A DNA stretch of 64,000 bases from Saccharothrix australiensis (GTDB lineage: Bacteria; Actinomycetota; Actinomycetes; Mycobacteriales; Pseudonocardiaceae). This document shows, in pieces, positions 16,289 to 26,213 of this stretch (positions within the stretch are counted from its first letter, which is position 1; each line of letters opens with the position of its first letter). The DNA is taken from positions 6,845,501-6,909,500 of the forward strand of contig NZ_RBXO01000001.1 of assembly GCF_003634935.1 (NCBI RefSeq), given 5' to 3'. A program made the translations under genes and the position numbers. The notes under the pieces are model-generated. The model was not told the origin of the DNA. It saw nothing but the letters and a program-made list of their open reading frames with translations, and did no database searches.

Positions 16289-17268
16289 TCAGCCCCGCGC
16301 CAGGAACCGGGCGAACGACTCGATGGCGGCCGGGTTGCGCGGCCCCTCCACGAGCGCCGCGTACGGCAGCACGAAGAACCTCTTGTCCCGGATGGCGGGC
16401 ACCTCGCGCAGCGGCGCGTGCGACTCCAGGAACGCCTGCTTCTGCGCGGGCGTGGTGGCGTCGCCGTCCGCGTAGTCGTTGATCAGGACGACGTCCGGCG
16501 CGCGCGACACCACGGCCTCCCACCCGACCGCGGTCCAGCTGTCGTCCAGGTCGCCGAAGATGTTGTCGCCGCCCGCCTTGCTGATGACGTCCTGCGGCGC
16601 GCCGTTCCTCCCCGACGTGAAAGGCTGGTCCAAACCGCTGTCGTACAGGAAGACCTTCGGCCGCGGCTTGCCCTGCAACAACTTCTCCGCGTCGGCGACC
16701 TGCTTCCGGTACCCGGCGATCAGCTCCTCGGCCCGGTCGGGCACCCGGAAGATCGCGCCCAGGTTCCGCAGGTCCGTGTAGAGCGCCTCCAGCGGCGGCA
16801 TGATCCCGCGCTGCTTGCCCACGCCGTTCCGGCACGACTCGGTGAGCAGGTAACTGGCGATCCCCTGCTCCTTCAACACGTCCGGGGTGAAACCGGTGCT
16901 CTCGGAGAAGCCGTAGTTCCAGCCGGCGAACACCAGGTCCGCGCCCGCGCCCTGGACGACCTCCTTGTTGATCTTCTCGGCCAGCCGGGGGACCCTGGCG
17001 AAGTCCTCCTTCCACGGTGAACCGGCCACGTCGCCCGCCTTGTGGCCCTCCGAGACGACGTAGCCCGCCATCCGGTCGGCGAGCCCCAGCGCGAACATCA
17101 GCTCGGTGATGCCGGTGTCGTTCGTGACGACGCGGCTCGGCACCCGGTCGTACGTGACGTCCTGGCCGCAGTTGCGCACGGTGACCTTGGTCTCGCCGGG
17201 CTCCTGCTGCGCGATGGTCGCGCCGCAGCCGGTCGTCGACAGGACCAGGGCGAGGGCGACGAGCTTTC

Positions 17269-17272
<4 letters not shown>
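16289..17272 (-). CDS. btuF: Cobalamin ABC transporter, substrate-binding lipoprotein
   Basis: Periplasmic-binding-type lipoprotein (327 residues) of the class III (FhuD/BtuF-like) fold. The N-terminus MRKLVALALVLSTTGCG carries a lipobox with Cys16. The long helix-linked two-lobed domain shows PSRVVTNDTGITELMFALGL and APDVVLINDY. GTG start at 17272 overlaps the ATPase stop (GTGA). Sequence alone would allow iron-siderophore or cobalamin; a cobalamin riboswitch at the head of the operon makes B12 or a cobinamide precursor the likely ligand. Position in the operon is third, after permease and ATPase. Confidence 0.85.
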
Positions 17273-18032
<760 letters not shown>

Positions 18033-18033
<1 letters not shown>

Positions 18034-19109
18034 CACTTGCCCCCGAAGACGTAGCCGCGACCGCGCATGAGGAAGACGAAGCAGGGCACGCCCAGCGCCG
18101 CCGTGATGACGCCCAGCGGCAGCTCCTCCGGCGCGGCGAGGAGCCGGGCCGCGACGTCGACCCAGATCAGGAAGCACGCGCCGGCCAGGGGCGCGACGGC
18201 CAGCACCCGCCGGTGGTCCGCGCCCACGACCAGGCGGACCAGGTGCGGCAGCATCAGGCCGACGAACCCGACCGCGCCGCTGACCGCGACCAGCACGCCG
18301 GTCATGGCCGCGGTGACCACGAAGAGGACCTTGCGCAGGCCCGCCACGTCCACGCCCAGGGTGGTGGCGGTCTCGTCGCCCATCGACAGGGCGTTGAGCT
18401 GCTTGGCGCGCGTCTGGAGGTAGACCGTGCCCGCGACGACGGTCACCGCCGCCACCGGCAGCGAACCCCACGTCACCCCGCCCAGGCTGCCCAGCAGCCA
18501 GAAGATCGCGGCCTGGGCGGCTTCACCGCGCGGCGACTGGAAGATCAGCAGCGTGCTGACGGCGGAGAACCCGTACGCCATCGCGGTGCCGGTGAGCACG
18601 AGGCGCAGCGGCGTCAGCCCGCCCCGGCGCGCGGCCAGGTACACCAGGGTCATCGCCGCCAGCGCGGAGAGGAACGCGGCCGTGGACAGGGCGTAGATGC
18701 CCAGCGAGGCGAACAGCCCCAGCGTGGCCACCGCCGTGGCGCCGACGCTCGCGCCGGACGAGATGCCCAGCACGTACGGGTCGGCCAGCGCGTTGCGCAC
18801 CATCGCCTGGATCGCGACGCCCACCACCGCCAGCCCCGCGCCGACGACGGCCGCCAGCAGCACGCGCGGCAGCCGGATGTCCCACACGATCCGGTACGGC
18901 CCGGCCTCCTCGGGCGCGATGACGCCGCCGACCGCGGCCTCCTTGAGCAGCCGCAGGACGTCGCCGAACGGGATGCTCACCGGTCCCAGGGCGACACCGC
19001 ACACGATGGACAGGGCCAGGAGCGCGATCAGCCCGGCGCACAGCCGTTTGGTCACCGGTCGCCTTTCGGACGGGTGGCCGTCGGCACGCAGCCCGGTGGA
19101 CCGGCGCAT
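18033..19109 (-). CDS. btuC: Cobalamin ABC transporter, FecCD-family permease
   Basis: Integral membrane permease of up to 358 residues with about ten predicted helices, typical of FecCD/BtuC. Diagnostic segments include RLPRVLLAAVVGAGLAVVG, NALADPYVLGISSGAS, VSGAVGFVGLMLPHLVR and GADHRRVLAVAPLAGA. First gene of the operon. The ATG at 19109 is closest to the riboswitch; a GTG at 19055 with AAAGG upstream (start MTKRLCAGLIALL) is an equally reasonable start and removes a charged 18-residue extension. Confidence 0.9.
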
Positions 19110-19143
19110 CCGTCCCGCAGACCACGGCAGGAGTTGTGCTCGT

Positions 19144-19243
19144 TTCCGCCGCCTGCGGGTGATCGGGCTCGCCCCCTCGCGGGGACCTACCGTTGCGGGT
19201 CAGCGCCGGACTTCGACCGGACTTCCCCCACAGGAGACGCGGG
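19144..19243 (-). promoter_or_regulatory. Cobalamin riboswitch upstream of btuCDF
   Basis: On the minus strand the diagnostic boxes appear in the right order: GGGGGAAGTCCGGTCGAAGT with its paired CCGG arms, GCTGACCCGCAACGGTA (the B12 core, CCGCAAC at 19192-19198), then GAGCCCGATCACCCGC (19155-19170). A -10-like TAGTGT (19246-19251) precedes it. Between the aptamer and the btuC ATG an ACTCCT element could sequester a ribosome binding site; the exact expression platform is not clear. Confidence 0.88.
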
Positions 19244-19498
19244 TGACACTACGGGTCATCCCCCGTTCGGGCCACCTCCGGGTGGTGGCTCCGGGCACTC
19301 GGGCCGCCGAGTGCCAGGTGACCGGCGCGCGGCAGGTCGGGAACCCGAACGGGGCGCGGGCGGCCGGGGTGTGGGCCGCGCCACCGCGCCGACCAGGGGA
19401 CCTGGGCGGGGGTGCGTCGGGGACCTCCGCGATCCGCGCGCGTCCCACGGCCCGCGTTCCCGCGACCCCCCGGCGGCCGTGCCGGAAAGCCGGAAAAG

Positions 19499-19533
19499 CC
19501 CGGAGGCCGCCTCGGTCCGAGGCGGCCTCCGGG
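19499..19533 (-). terminator. Terminator of leuB
   Basis: Perfect 16-bp stem (19499-19514 with 19518-19533), 3-base loop, followed on the minus strand by GGCTTTTCC. Begins 22 bases after the leuB stop. The 19252-19498 gap between it and the riboswitch holds several short hairpins but no gene. Confidence 0.9.
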
Positions 19534-19554
19534 TGCGTGCGGTGCTGCGGGCGG

Positions 19555-20595
19555 TCAGGCCCCCGTGCGGACGTTGGAGCTGACCAGCGCGGCCAGGCGG
19601 TCGCCCACCGCGTAGGTCGCGCCGGGCGACGCGTGGTCCCTCGTCGCCAGGTCGAAGGCCACCGACGCCTCGATGCGGCGCGCCGCCTCCTGCTCGCCGA
19701 GGTGGTCGAGCATCAGGGCGACGGACAGCACGGCCGCCGTCGGGTCCGCGATGCCCTGCCCGGCGATGTCCGGCGCGCTGCCGTGCACCGGCTCGAACAT
19801 GCTCGGGTTGCGGCGGGTCACGTCCAGGTTGCCGCTGGCCGCCAGCCCGATGCCGCCGGTCACGGCCGCCGCCAGGTCGGTCAGGATGTCGCCGAACAGG
19901 TTGTCGGTGACGATCACGTCGTACCGGGCCGGGTCGGTGACCAGGTGGATCGTCGCGGCGTCCACGTGCTGGTAGGCGACCGTCACGTCCGGGTGCTGGA
20001 GCGAGACCTCCTCCACCACCCGCGACCACAGCGAACCGGCGTGGGTCAGCACGTTGGTCTTGTGCACCAGCGTCAGGTGCCTGCGCGGCCGGTTGGCCGC
20101 CCGCGCGAACGCGTCGCGCACCACCCGCTCCACGCCGAAGCTGGTGTTGATGCTCACCTCGGTCGCGATCTCGTGCGGGGTGTCCTTGCGCAGGAGGCCG
20201 CCGTTGCCCGCGTACAGGCCCTCGGTGCCCTCCCGCACGACCACCATGTCGATCTCCGGCGGGTCGGCGATCGGGCTGCGCACGCCCGGGTACAGCCGGG
20301 CCGGGCGCAGGTTCACGTGGTGGTCCAGTTCGAACCGCAGGCGGAGCAGGAGGCCGCGTTCCAGGATGCCGCTGGGGACCGAGGGGTCGCCGACCGCACC
20401 GAGGAGGATGGCGTCGTGCTGGCGCAGCTCGCCCAGCACCGACTCCGGCAAGAGCTCACCTGTGGCGTGCCAGCGCGCCGCGCCGAGGTCGTAGCGGGTG
20501 ATCTCCGCCGCCGGGACGACCTCACCGAGCACCTTCAGGGCCTCGGCGACGACCTCGGGCCCGATCCCGTCTCCTGGGATCACTGCGAGCCGCAT
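19555..20595 (-). CDS. leuB: 3-isopropylmalate dehydrogenase
   Basis: NAD-dependent oxidative decarboxylase (346 residues) for leucine synthesis; also oxidises methylmalate in the citramalate route. Shows LAVIPGDGIGPEVV, the substrate loop LRLRFELDHHVNLRPARLYPGV, VREGTEGLYAG, and DNLFGDILTDLAAAVTGGIGLAASGN with EPVHGSAPDIAGQG for NAD specificity. The ATG at 20595 has GGGAGG at good spacing; a GTG two codons earlier would sit right on the ribosome binding site and is unlikely. Monocistronic, with an inverted repeat in its promoter region and a strong terminator. Confidence 0.97.
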   Translation of the reverse strand: MRLAVIPGDGIGPEVVAEALKVLGEVVPAAEITRYDLGAARWHATGELLPESVLGELRQHDAILLGAVGDPSVPSGILERGLLLRLRFELDHHVNLRPARLYPGVRSPIADPPEIDMVVVREGTEGLYAGNGGLLRKDTPHEIATEVSINTSFGVERVVRDAFARAANRPRRHLTLVHKTNVLTHAGSLWSRVVEEVSLQHPDVTVAYQHVDAATIHLVTDPARYDVIVTDNLFGDILTDLAAAVTGGIGLAASGNLDVTRRNPSMFEPVHGSAPDIAGQGIADPTAAVLSVALMLDHLGEQEAARRIEASVAFDLATRDHASPGATYAVGDRLAALVSSNVRTGA

Positions 20596-20615
20596 CCACA
20601 CACCTCCCAGGTATC

Positions 20616-20634
20616 AGTCCCATTGCGCGGGACT
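20616..20634. promoter_or_regulatory. Inverted repeat upstream of leuB
   Basis: AGTCCC-N7-GGGACT (20616-20621, 20629-20634), about 20 bases before the leuB start codon, with a second small dyad CCTTT-GCG-AAAGG (20640-20652) next to it. Shares a TCCC core with the leuC/ndgR palindrome, so an NdgR site is possible but unproven. Confidence 0.4.
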
Positions 20635-20774
20635 AGTTTCCTTTGCGAAAGGCTACCGGTCGCCGACCCGATCGCCGCACCCGGAACACCCTTCAGTGGC
20701 CATGTCTCCCGGACTGCGGGACACCCGAACGGTTCAGTGCCGCCGAATGGCGGTCACCCGATGCGCTTAAACGG

Positions 20775-20810
20775 CTCTGGCCGGCCGGGGTAGCCCCCGA
20801 CCGGCCAGAG
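20775..20810 (-). terminator. Terminator of the subtilase gene
   Basis: Stem CTCTGGCCGG / CCGGCCAGAG (20775-20784, 20801-20810) with an inner GGGG-TAG-CCCC stem, 12 bases downstream of the stop codon. Confidence 0.8.
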
Positions 20811-20822
20811 TGGCGTACGGCG

Positions 20823-23800
20823 TCAGTCCCCGGAACGACCGCCCCGGTTCGCCTTCACCTTGACCACGTCCGCCCGGTCACCGGTGGCGTTGTGGTGGTG
20901 GAGCACCAGCAGGCTGTCCGCGCCGTCGGCGGCCTGGGCCGCCGCGTCCCGGTTGACCACCAGCGCGGTGCCGGGGCGGGCCACGTAGGACAGCGCGGCG
21001 TCGCCGCCGCCCTGCACCCACAGGCCGGGCTTGAGCGGGTCGAACGACGACGGCGCGTCGATCGCGTCGATCAGGCCGTTCGTCGCGCCCGGCGCGACGT
21101 AGAAGCCGGACACGCCCGTCGTGTACGAGATGCGCGCCGTGTCGCCGGCCGGGTCGATCCCCAGCGCGGTCAGCAGCACCGGCAGGACGACCACGTTGGT
21201 GTCGGACACGTTGGTGTCCACGTCGCCGAACTGGCCGTTGACGGCCTGGACGTCGACCGTCGCGCCGGTGGCGAGGTTCACCGTGGTGGCCACCAGCAGG
21301 TCGGTGTCGGTCAGCTTGTTCGCGTACACCTCGAAGTCGGGCTTGCCGTCGCCCGTGGTGTCGATGTCGACGAACGGGATGGTGTTCTTGCCGAGGCTGT
21401 ACCAGTTGCCCCAGGTCGCGATGCCGAACGCGAGCAGCGCGCTCTGCGGCTCGCCCTGGGCCTTGGCCAGCGGCGCGGTGGACGTGACGCCCACGTACCG
21501 GAGGTCGCCGCCCTTGGCGGTGTCGTTGAGCGTGCAGTCGGTCGTCACGTTGCGGCGGCACTCGCGCAGCTTCGGCGAGGACTTCTGCAGCTCCAGCACG
21601 CTGACGAGCGACCTGTACGCGCCCTGGTTGACGCCCCGGCCGGTCAGGTTGAGCACCGACTGGGCCGCGTCGCCGCGGAAGGTCACGCGGTCCGGCGTGG
21701 TGATGTCCGCCACCGGCTTGGGCGCGGAGTACACCGGTACGCGCAGGGCGACCGTCGAGCCGTTCCGCGGGGTGAGCACGACCCGGCCCGACGCGTCGGC
21801 CAGGAACTGGCGCGGCGTGCCGAGGTGCAGCGGCTCCACCGTCGGGTCGACGGTCTTGCGCAGCGCGGCCGGGTTGTCGATCCTCAGCGTCACCTTGACC
21901 TTCGCGACGCCGCGCGGGCTGAGGCGCACGGTGCTCTGCGACAGCTCGTAGCGGACGCCGGGGATCTCGGTCAGCGCCTGGTAGTCGACGGCGTAGTCGA
22001 CCCACTTCGTGGACTTGTTGACCACCTTGATGGTCTTGGCGACCGCCACGGGCCGGGCGACCTCGACGACGCCGAAGGACGCGCTGACCGCGCCCGGGTC
22101 GTCCTGCACGTAGGCCAGCACCTGGTTGTCCAGCGCCGCCTTGCCGTCGATGCGGCCCGAGCCGACGCGGTTGGGCGCGTAGGTCTTCCCGCCCGCCTTC
22201 ACGTCGGCCGACGCGCTGTTCATGATCGCGGCCTTGACCTCTTCCGGCGTCCAGTCCGGGTGGGCCTGGCGGACCAGCGCGGCGATGCCCGTGGTGTGCG
22301 GCGCGGCCATCGACGTGCCGCTGAGCACCGAGGTCTTGTTGCCCGAGCCGACCGACGCCGAGGCGATGGTGTCACCGGGCGCGGCGACGTCGGGCTTCAC
22401 GACCGGGCCGCGCACGCCGCGCGAGGTGAACGTGCTCGGCGTGTCGGCGATGGACTGGTCCCTGGTCGGGAACACGGTCCGCAGGTCGCCCGCGAGGCGG
22501 ACGGCGAGCGTGCCCGCCGCCAGGGCCGGGCGCAGCGCGGCGGTGGCGCCGCCGGTCAGCTGGATGACCGGGATGGCGGCGTTGCCCGAGATGCCCGCGC
22601 CGAAGTGCTCCAGGGTGGAGCTGAACACCGCGCCGGCCGCGCCCGCGGCGGTCACGTTGTTCGCCCGCGCGACCGAGCCGCAGCGCCGGCTCGCGTCGTT
22701 GTCGTCCCACTCCAGCCAGGCGATGTTGCCCCGCACGGCGGCCTGGTCGGCGGCCGACAGCGGGAGGCAGCCGTCCTTGTTGGCCGGGTCGCCCAGCGGC
22801 ACGACCCGTCCCGTCACGGACTTGCCCTCGTAGTCGTAGCTCTGGCTGTACTGGCCGGGCTTGCGGCCCGCGGCGTCCGCGGGCGCGGTCACCTCGGCCG
22901 CGTCGCGCAGCACGTACGCGTCGCGGGTGGACGCCACGGTCAGCGCCTCGGGGGTGCTGCCCGGCGAGCCGCCGATGTCGTACAGGTCGCCGCCGTTGCC
23001 CGCGGAGAACACGGTCACCACGCCGGAGGCGTTGAGCTTGCGCACGAACAGCGAGTCGGGGTCGTCCGGCGCGCCGTAGTCGGAGCCCAGGGACAGGTTG
23101 ACCACGTCGAGGTGGTCGGAGAAGTCGCCGTCGCCGTCCGGGTCGAGCGACCAGTCCAGCGCCTGCGCGGTGACGTTGGTCGAGCCGTCGCAGCCGAACA
23201 CCTTCAGCGCGTACAGCAGGGCCTTCGGCGCGGTGCCGGGACCGATGCGCATCGCGTCGAGCGCGTCCGGGGTGAGCTTGGTGTAGTCGCCCTTGAAGGT
23301 GGAGCCGTCGGCGTTGACGCCGAAGCCCGCCGAGGTGCCGGCGACGTGCGAGCCGTGGCCGTTGCAGTCGATCGGGTTCGGGTCGGGCTTGGGGGTGTTG
23401 ACCGCCGGGTCGGCGCTCGCGCCGTCGTAGGCGTTGCCCACGAAGTCGTAGCCGCCGACGACCTTGGCGGTCGGGAAGTAGGAGGGGTCGACCTTGGTCT
23501 CGTCGATCGCCCGGAACGCCTCGACCGTGCCCGGTCCGCCGAAGTCGGCGTGCGTGTAGTCGATGCCGGTGTCGATGATGCCGACGCGGGTGTCCTCGCC
23601 GAGCCTGCCGTACTGCTGCCACGCCTTGAGCGTGTTGGTCAGCTGCACGGCGGACGAGTTCTGCCGCGACTTCGGCACGACCGTCCGCACCGACTTGACG
23701 TCGCCGCGCCCGGCCAGTTCCCGCACCTTCGCGGCGTCGGCCGTGACGACCACGCCGGGCACGCCGTTGGCGGTGCGATACACCTCCGCGGTCGCGGAGT

Positions 23801-24155
23801 CCTTGCCCTTCAGGTCGCCCACCACGGCGTCGACGACCTTGGCGGTCTCGTCCCTGGTGGCCTTCGCGGCGGCCTTGGCCTGCTGCTTGGTCGCGCCCCG
23901 GCCGGTCTGCTCGGCGTAGGCGTCGACGGCCGGCTTGGCCTCCAGCTCCACGAACGCGGTGACCTTGCCCTGCGCGGCGGACAGCCGCTTGCCCACCTTG
24001 GGCTGCAACGCGCCCGCGTCCAGCCCGCGCGCGGCGGCGACGGACGGCGCCAACCGGTCTTCCGCGCCCAGCGCGGTGCCCGCGGTGGCGCCCGCGACGA
24101 GCATCGCGGTCACCACCGGTACGGCTGATCTGGCGAATACGCGAGATCGGCTCAC
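20823..24155 (-). CDS. Secreted S8 subtilisin-like serine protease
   Basis: Large extracellular protease (1110 residues). Signal peptide of about 30 residues ending TALGA, an I9-like propeptide (VTAFVELEAKPAV to about 165), then the S8 catalytic domain with D195 (GIIDTGIDYTHADF), H267 (CNGHGSHVAGTSAG), oxyanion region SAGNGG and S615 (LSGTSMAAPH). A PA-domain insertion of about 150 residues lies between His and Ser. The last 450 residues are beta-sandwich-like and end in a region of repeated short strands, as in Streptomyces C5a-peptidase-like subtilases. GTG start with AGGGG upstream. Monocistronic; a protein-degrading or envelope role is likely, specific target unknown. Confidence 0.94.
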   Translation of the reverse strand: MSRSRVFARSAVPVVTAMLVAGATAGTALGAEDRLAPSVAAARGLDAGALQPKVGKRLSAAQGKVTAFVELEAKPAVDAYAEQTGRGATKQQAKAAAKATRDETAKVVDAVVGDLKGKDSATAEVYRTANGVPGVVVTADAAKVRELAGRGDVKSVRTVVPKSRQNSSAVQLTNTLKAWQQYGRLGEDTRVGIIDTGIDYTHADFGGPGTVEAFRAIDETKVDPSYFPTAKVVGGYDFVGNAYDGASADPAVNTPKPDPNPIDCNGHGSHVAGTSAGFGVNADGSTFKGDYTKLTPDALDAMRIGPGTAPKALLYALKVFGCDGSTNVTAQALDWSLDPDGDGDFSDHLDVVNLSLGSDYGAPDDPDSLFVRKLNASGVVTVFSAGNGGDLYDIGGSPGSTPEALTVASTRDAYVLRDAAEVTAPADAAGRKPGQYSQSYDYEGKSVTGRVVPLGDPANKDGCLPLSAADQAAVRGNIAWLEWDDNDASRRCGSVARANNVTAAGAAGAVFSSTLEHFGAGISGNAAIPVIQLTGGATAALRPALAAGTLAVRLAGDLRTVFPTRDQSIADTPSTFTSRGVRGPVVKPDVAAPGDTIASASVGSGNKTSVLSGTSMAAPHTTGIAALVRQAHPDWTPEEVKAAIMNSASADVKAGGKTYAPNRVGSGRIDGKAALDNQVLAYVQDDPGAVSASFGVVEVARPVAVAKTIKVVNKSTKWVDYAVDYQALTEIPGVRYELSQSTVRLSPRGVAKVKVTLRIDNPAALRKTVDPTVEPLHLGTPRQFLADASGRVVLTPRNGSTVALRVPVYSAPKPVADITTPDRVTFRGDAAQSVLNLTGRGVNQGAYRSLVSVLELQKSSPKLRECRRNVTTDCTLNDTAKGGDLRYVGVTSTAPLAKAQGEPQSALLAFGIATWGNWYSLGKNTIPFVDIDTTGDGKPDFEVYANKLTDTDLLVATTVNLATGATVDVQAVNGQFGDVDTNVSDTNVVVLPVLLTALGIDPAGDTARISYTTGVSGFYVAPGATNGLIDAIDAPSSFDPLKPGLWVQGGGDAALSYVARPGTALVVNRDAAAQAADGADSLLVLHHHNATGDRADVVKVKANRGGRSGD

Positions 24156-24356
24156 AACGTGCCCCTACCGAGGCCGGATTCGACCCGGCGGGCAGCGCCG
24201 CAACAGTCCGGTAGGGGGAGCTGCCCACGTGGTGCCGTGCCCTCTACGGCACCGGGTCGACCTCGTGGGTGGAACCTAATCCGTTGGCCGAGCTGATCAA
24301 TTAGTCCGAACGAGTGACGACGCCCACAGATTTGACAATCAACCGTCAACTGTTAC

Positions 24357-24402
24357 GCCGCCGGGACCTGCGACGACATCCTCGGGAAGAGGTCCCGGCG
24401 GC
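24357..24402 (-). terminator. Terminator of serA
   Basis: Perfect 13-bp stem GCCGCCGGGACCT / AGGTCCCGGCGGC (24357-24369, 24390-24402), loop 20 bases, starting 14 bases after the serA stop. Confidence 0.75.
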
Positions 24403-24416
24403 ACAGCGGGCCGCGC

Positions 24417-26006
24417 TCAGTCGAAGGTGACCGACCGGGCCGTGCGGGCGCCGACCGCGGCGCCGATCGGGTTCAGCACGGCGGTGTCCACCGGGCGGTC
24501 GACGCGCAGCAGCATGAACGCGTCCGCGCCGTCCTTGGTCTGGCTGATCTGCGCGGCCTCGACGTTCACGCCCGCCTCGCCCAGCAGGGTGCCGACGGTG
24601 CCCATCACGCCGGGGCGGTCCGGGTACTCCAGCAGCAGCACGTTCCCCTCGGCGCGCAGGTCGAAGCCGCGCCCGTTGACGCCCACGAGCTTCTCCACCT
24701 GGTCCAGGCCCGTCAGGGTGCCCGAGACGGTGATCACCGCGCCGTCGGCCTGCACCGCGCGCACCGTGACCAGGCTGCGGTGGTTCGCGCTCTCCGGCTC
24801 CTTCACCAGGTCGACGGACACGCCGAGGTTGGCCGCCAGGTTCGGCGCGTTGACGAAGGTGACCTGCTCCTCCACCACGCTGGAGAACACGCCGCGCAGC
24901 GCCGCCAGCGGCAGCACCGCCACGTCCTCGTTGGACAGCTCGCCGCGCACCTCGACCGTGACGCTCGTCGGGGCCTTCGCGGACAGCGCCGCGACGACCG
25001 CGCCCAGCTTCTGCACCAGCGGCAGGTAGGGGCGGACCTCCTCGCCGACCACGCCGCCGCCCTGCACGTTCACGGCGTCGGGCACGAAGTCGCCCCGCAG
25101 CGCGAGCAGCACCGACCGGGCGACGTCCGTGCCCGCGCGGTCCTGCGCCTCGGCGGTGGACGCGCCCAGGTGCGGCGTCACGACCACGTTCGGCAGGCCG
25201 AACAGCGGGCTCTCGGTGGTGGGCTCGGTGCTGAACACGTCGATGCCCGCGCCGCCGACCCGGCCCTCCTTGACGGCCTCCGCGAGCGCCTCCTCGTCGA
25301 CCAGGCCGCCGCGCGCCGCGTTCACGATGATCACGCCCGGCTTGACCTTGGCGAGCTGCTCCGCGCCGATCAGGCCCTTGGTCTCGGGCGTCTTCGGCAG
25401 GTGGATGGAGATCGCGTCGGCGCGCTCCAGCAGCTCGTCCAGCGTCACCAGCTCGATGCCGAGCTGGGCGGCGCGCTGCTTGCTCACGTACGGGTCGTAG
25501 GCGATCAGCGTGGTGCCGAAGGCGGCCAGGCGCGCGGCGAACAGCTGCCCGATCTTGCCGAGGCCGACGACGCCGATCGTCTTGCCGTTGATCTCGACGC
25601 CGTTGAACTTCCCGCGCTTCCACTCGTGGTTCTGGAGGGTGGCGTGCGCGGCCGGGATCCGCCGCGCCGCGGCGAGCAGCAGCGCGACGGCGTGCTCGGC
25701 GGCGCTGACGATGTTCGACGTCGGCGCGTTCACCACCATGACGCCGCGCTCGGTGGCCGCGGGCACCTCGACGTTGTCCAGCCCGACGCCCGCGCGGGCG
25801 ACGACCTTCAGCCGGGTGGTGGCGGCGAACACCTCGCGGTCCACCTTCGTCGCCGAGCGCACCAGCAGCGCGTCGGCGTCGGCCACGGCGGCCAGCAGGG
25901 CGGGGCGGTCGGTGCCGTCGACGTGGCGCACCTCGATGCCCTCGCCGAAGACGTCGAGAACGGACGGGGCTAGCTTCTCGGCGATCAGGACAACGGGCTT
26001 GGTCAC
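24417..26006 (-). CDS. serA: D-3-phosphoglycerate dehydrogenase (long, type 1)
   Basis: First enzyme of serine synthesis, oxidising 3-phosphoglycerate with NAD. 529 residues, the long mycobacterial-type form: substrate and nucleotide domains with VVGLGKIGQLFAARL, the catalytic Arg in VNAARGGLVDEE, Glu and His (TPHLGASTAEAQ), then an intervening (ASB) domain from about 320 and a C-terminal ACT domain (EYPDRPGVMGTVGTLLG) for serine feedback. The GTG at 26006 has GGGAG upstream and yields MTKPVVLIAEKLAPS; the frame is open 27 codons further without support. Same gene order (leuB-serA) as in mycobacteria, with the subtilase inserted between. Confidence 0.97.
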   Translation of the reverse strand: MTKPVVLIAEKLAPSVLDVFGEGIEVRHVDGTDRPALLAAVADADALLVRSATKVDREVFAATTRLKVVARAGVGLDNVEVPAATERGVMVVNAPTSNIVSAAEHAVALLLAAARRIPAAHATLQNHEWKRGKFNGVEINGKTIGVVGLGKIGQLFAARLAAFGTTLIAYDPYVSKQRAAQLGIELVTLDELLERADAISIHLPKTPETKGLIGAEQLAKVKPGVIIVNAARGGLVDEEALAEAVKEGRVGGAGIDVFSTEPTTESPLFGLPNVVVTPHLGASTAEAQDRAGTDVARSVLLALRGDFVPDAVNVQGGGVVGEEVRPYLPLVQKLGAVVAALSAKAPTSVTVEVRGELSNEDVAVLPLAALRGVFSSVVEEQVTFVNAPNLAANLGVSVDLVKEPESANHRSLVTVRAVQADGAVITVSGTLTGLDQVEKLVGVNGRGFDLRAEGNVLLLEYPDRPGVMGTVGTLLGEAGVNVEAAQISQTKDGADAFMLLRVDRPVDTAVLNPIGAAVGARTARSVTFD

Positions 26007-26213
26007 GGACGTGCTCCCGGTGGTGTGCGAGGCGGGTGGGGAGCGCGGGGCCGTCTGAGCGAGTCGATACCCGCGCCGGCCGGCCACGGCGATGTGTCCG
26101 GGTGGTGGACGAGCATAGCCGGCGGCGCGGCGCGTCCCGACACCCGGGTGCGCTGTCCCACCTGCTGGTTTCCCGTACGGGTGTCCTACGCCCGTGCGCC
26201 GGGTCGGCGGCGG

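Noticed and set aside
20596..20760. Leader peptide attenuator for leuB
   Set aside because: The only short frame (MATEGCSGCGDRVGDR, around 20.7 kb) has no Leu codon run and no intrinsic terminator follows.
20643..24128. A 1161-codon open frame antisense to the subtilase gene
   Set aside because: Low-complexity Arg/Val/Gly/His translation, no start signal; the minus strand has a complete S8 protease with signal peptide and triad.
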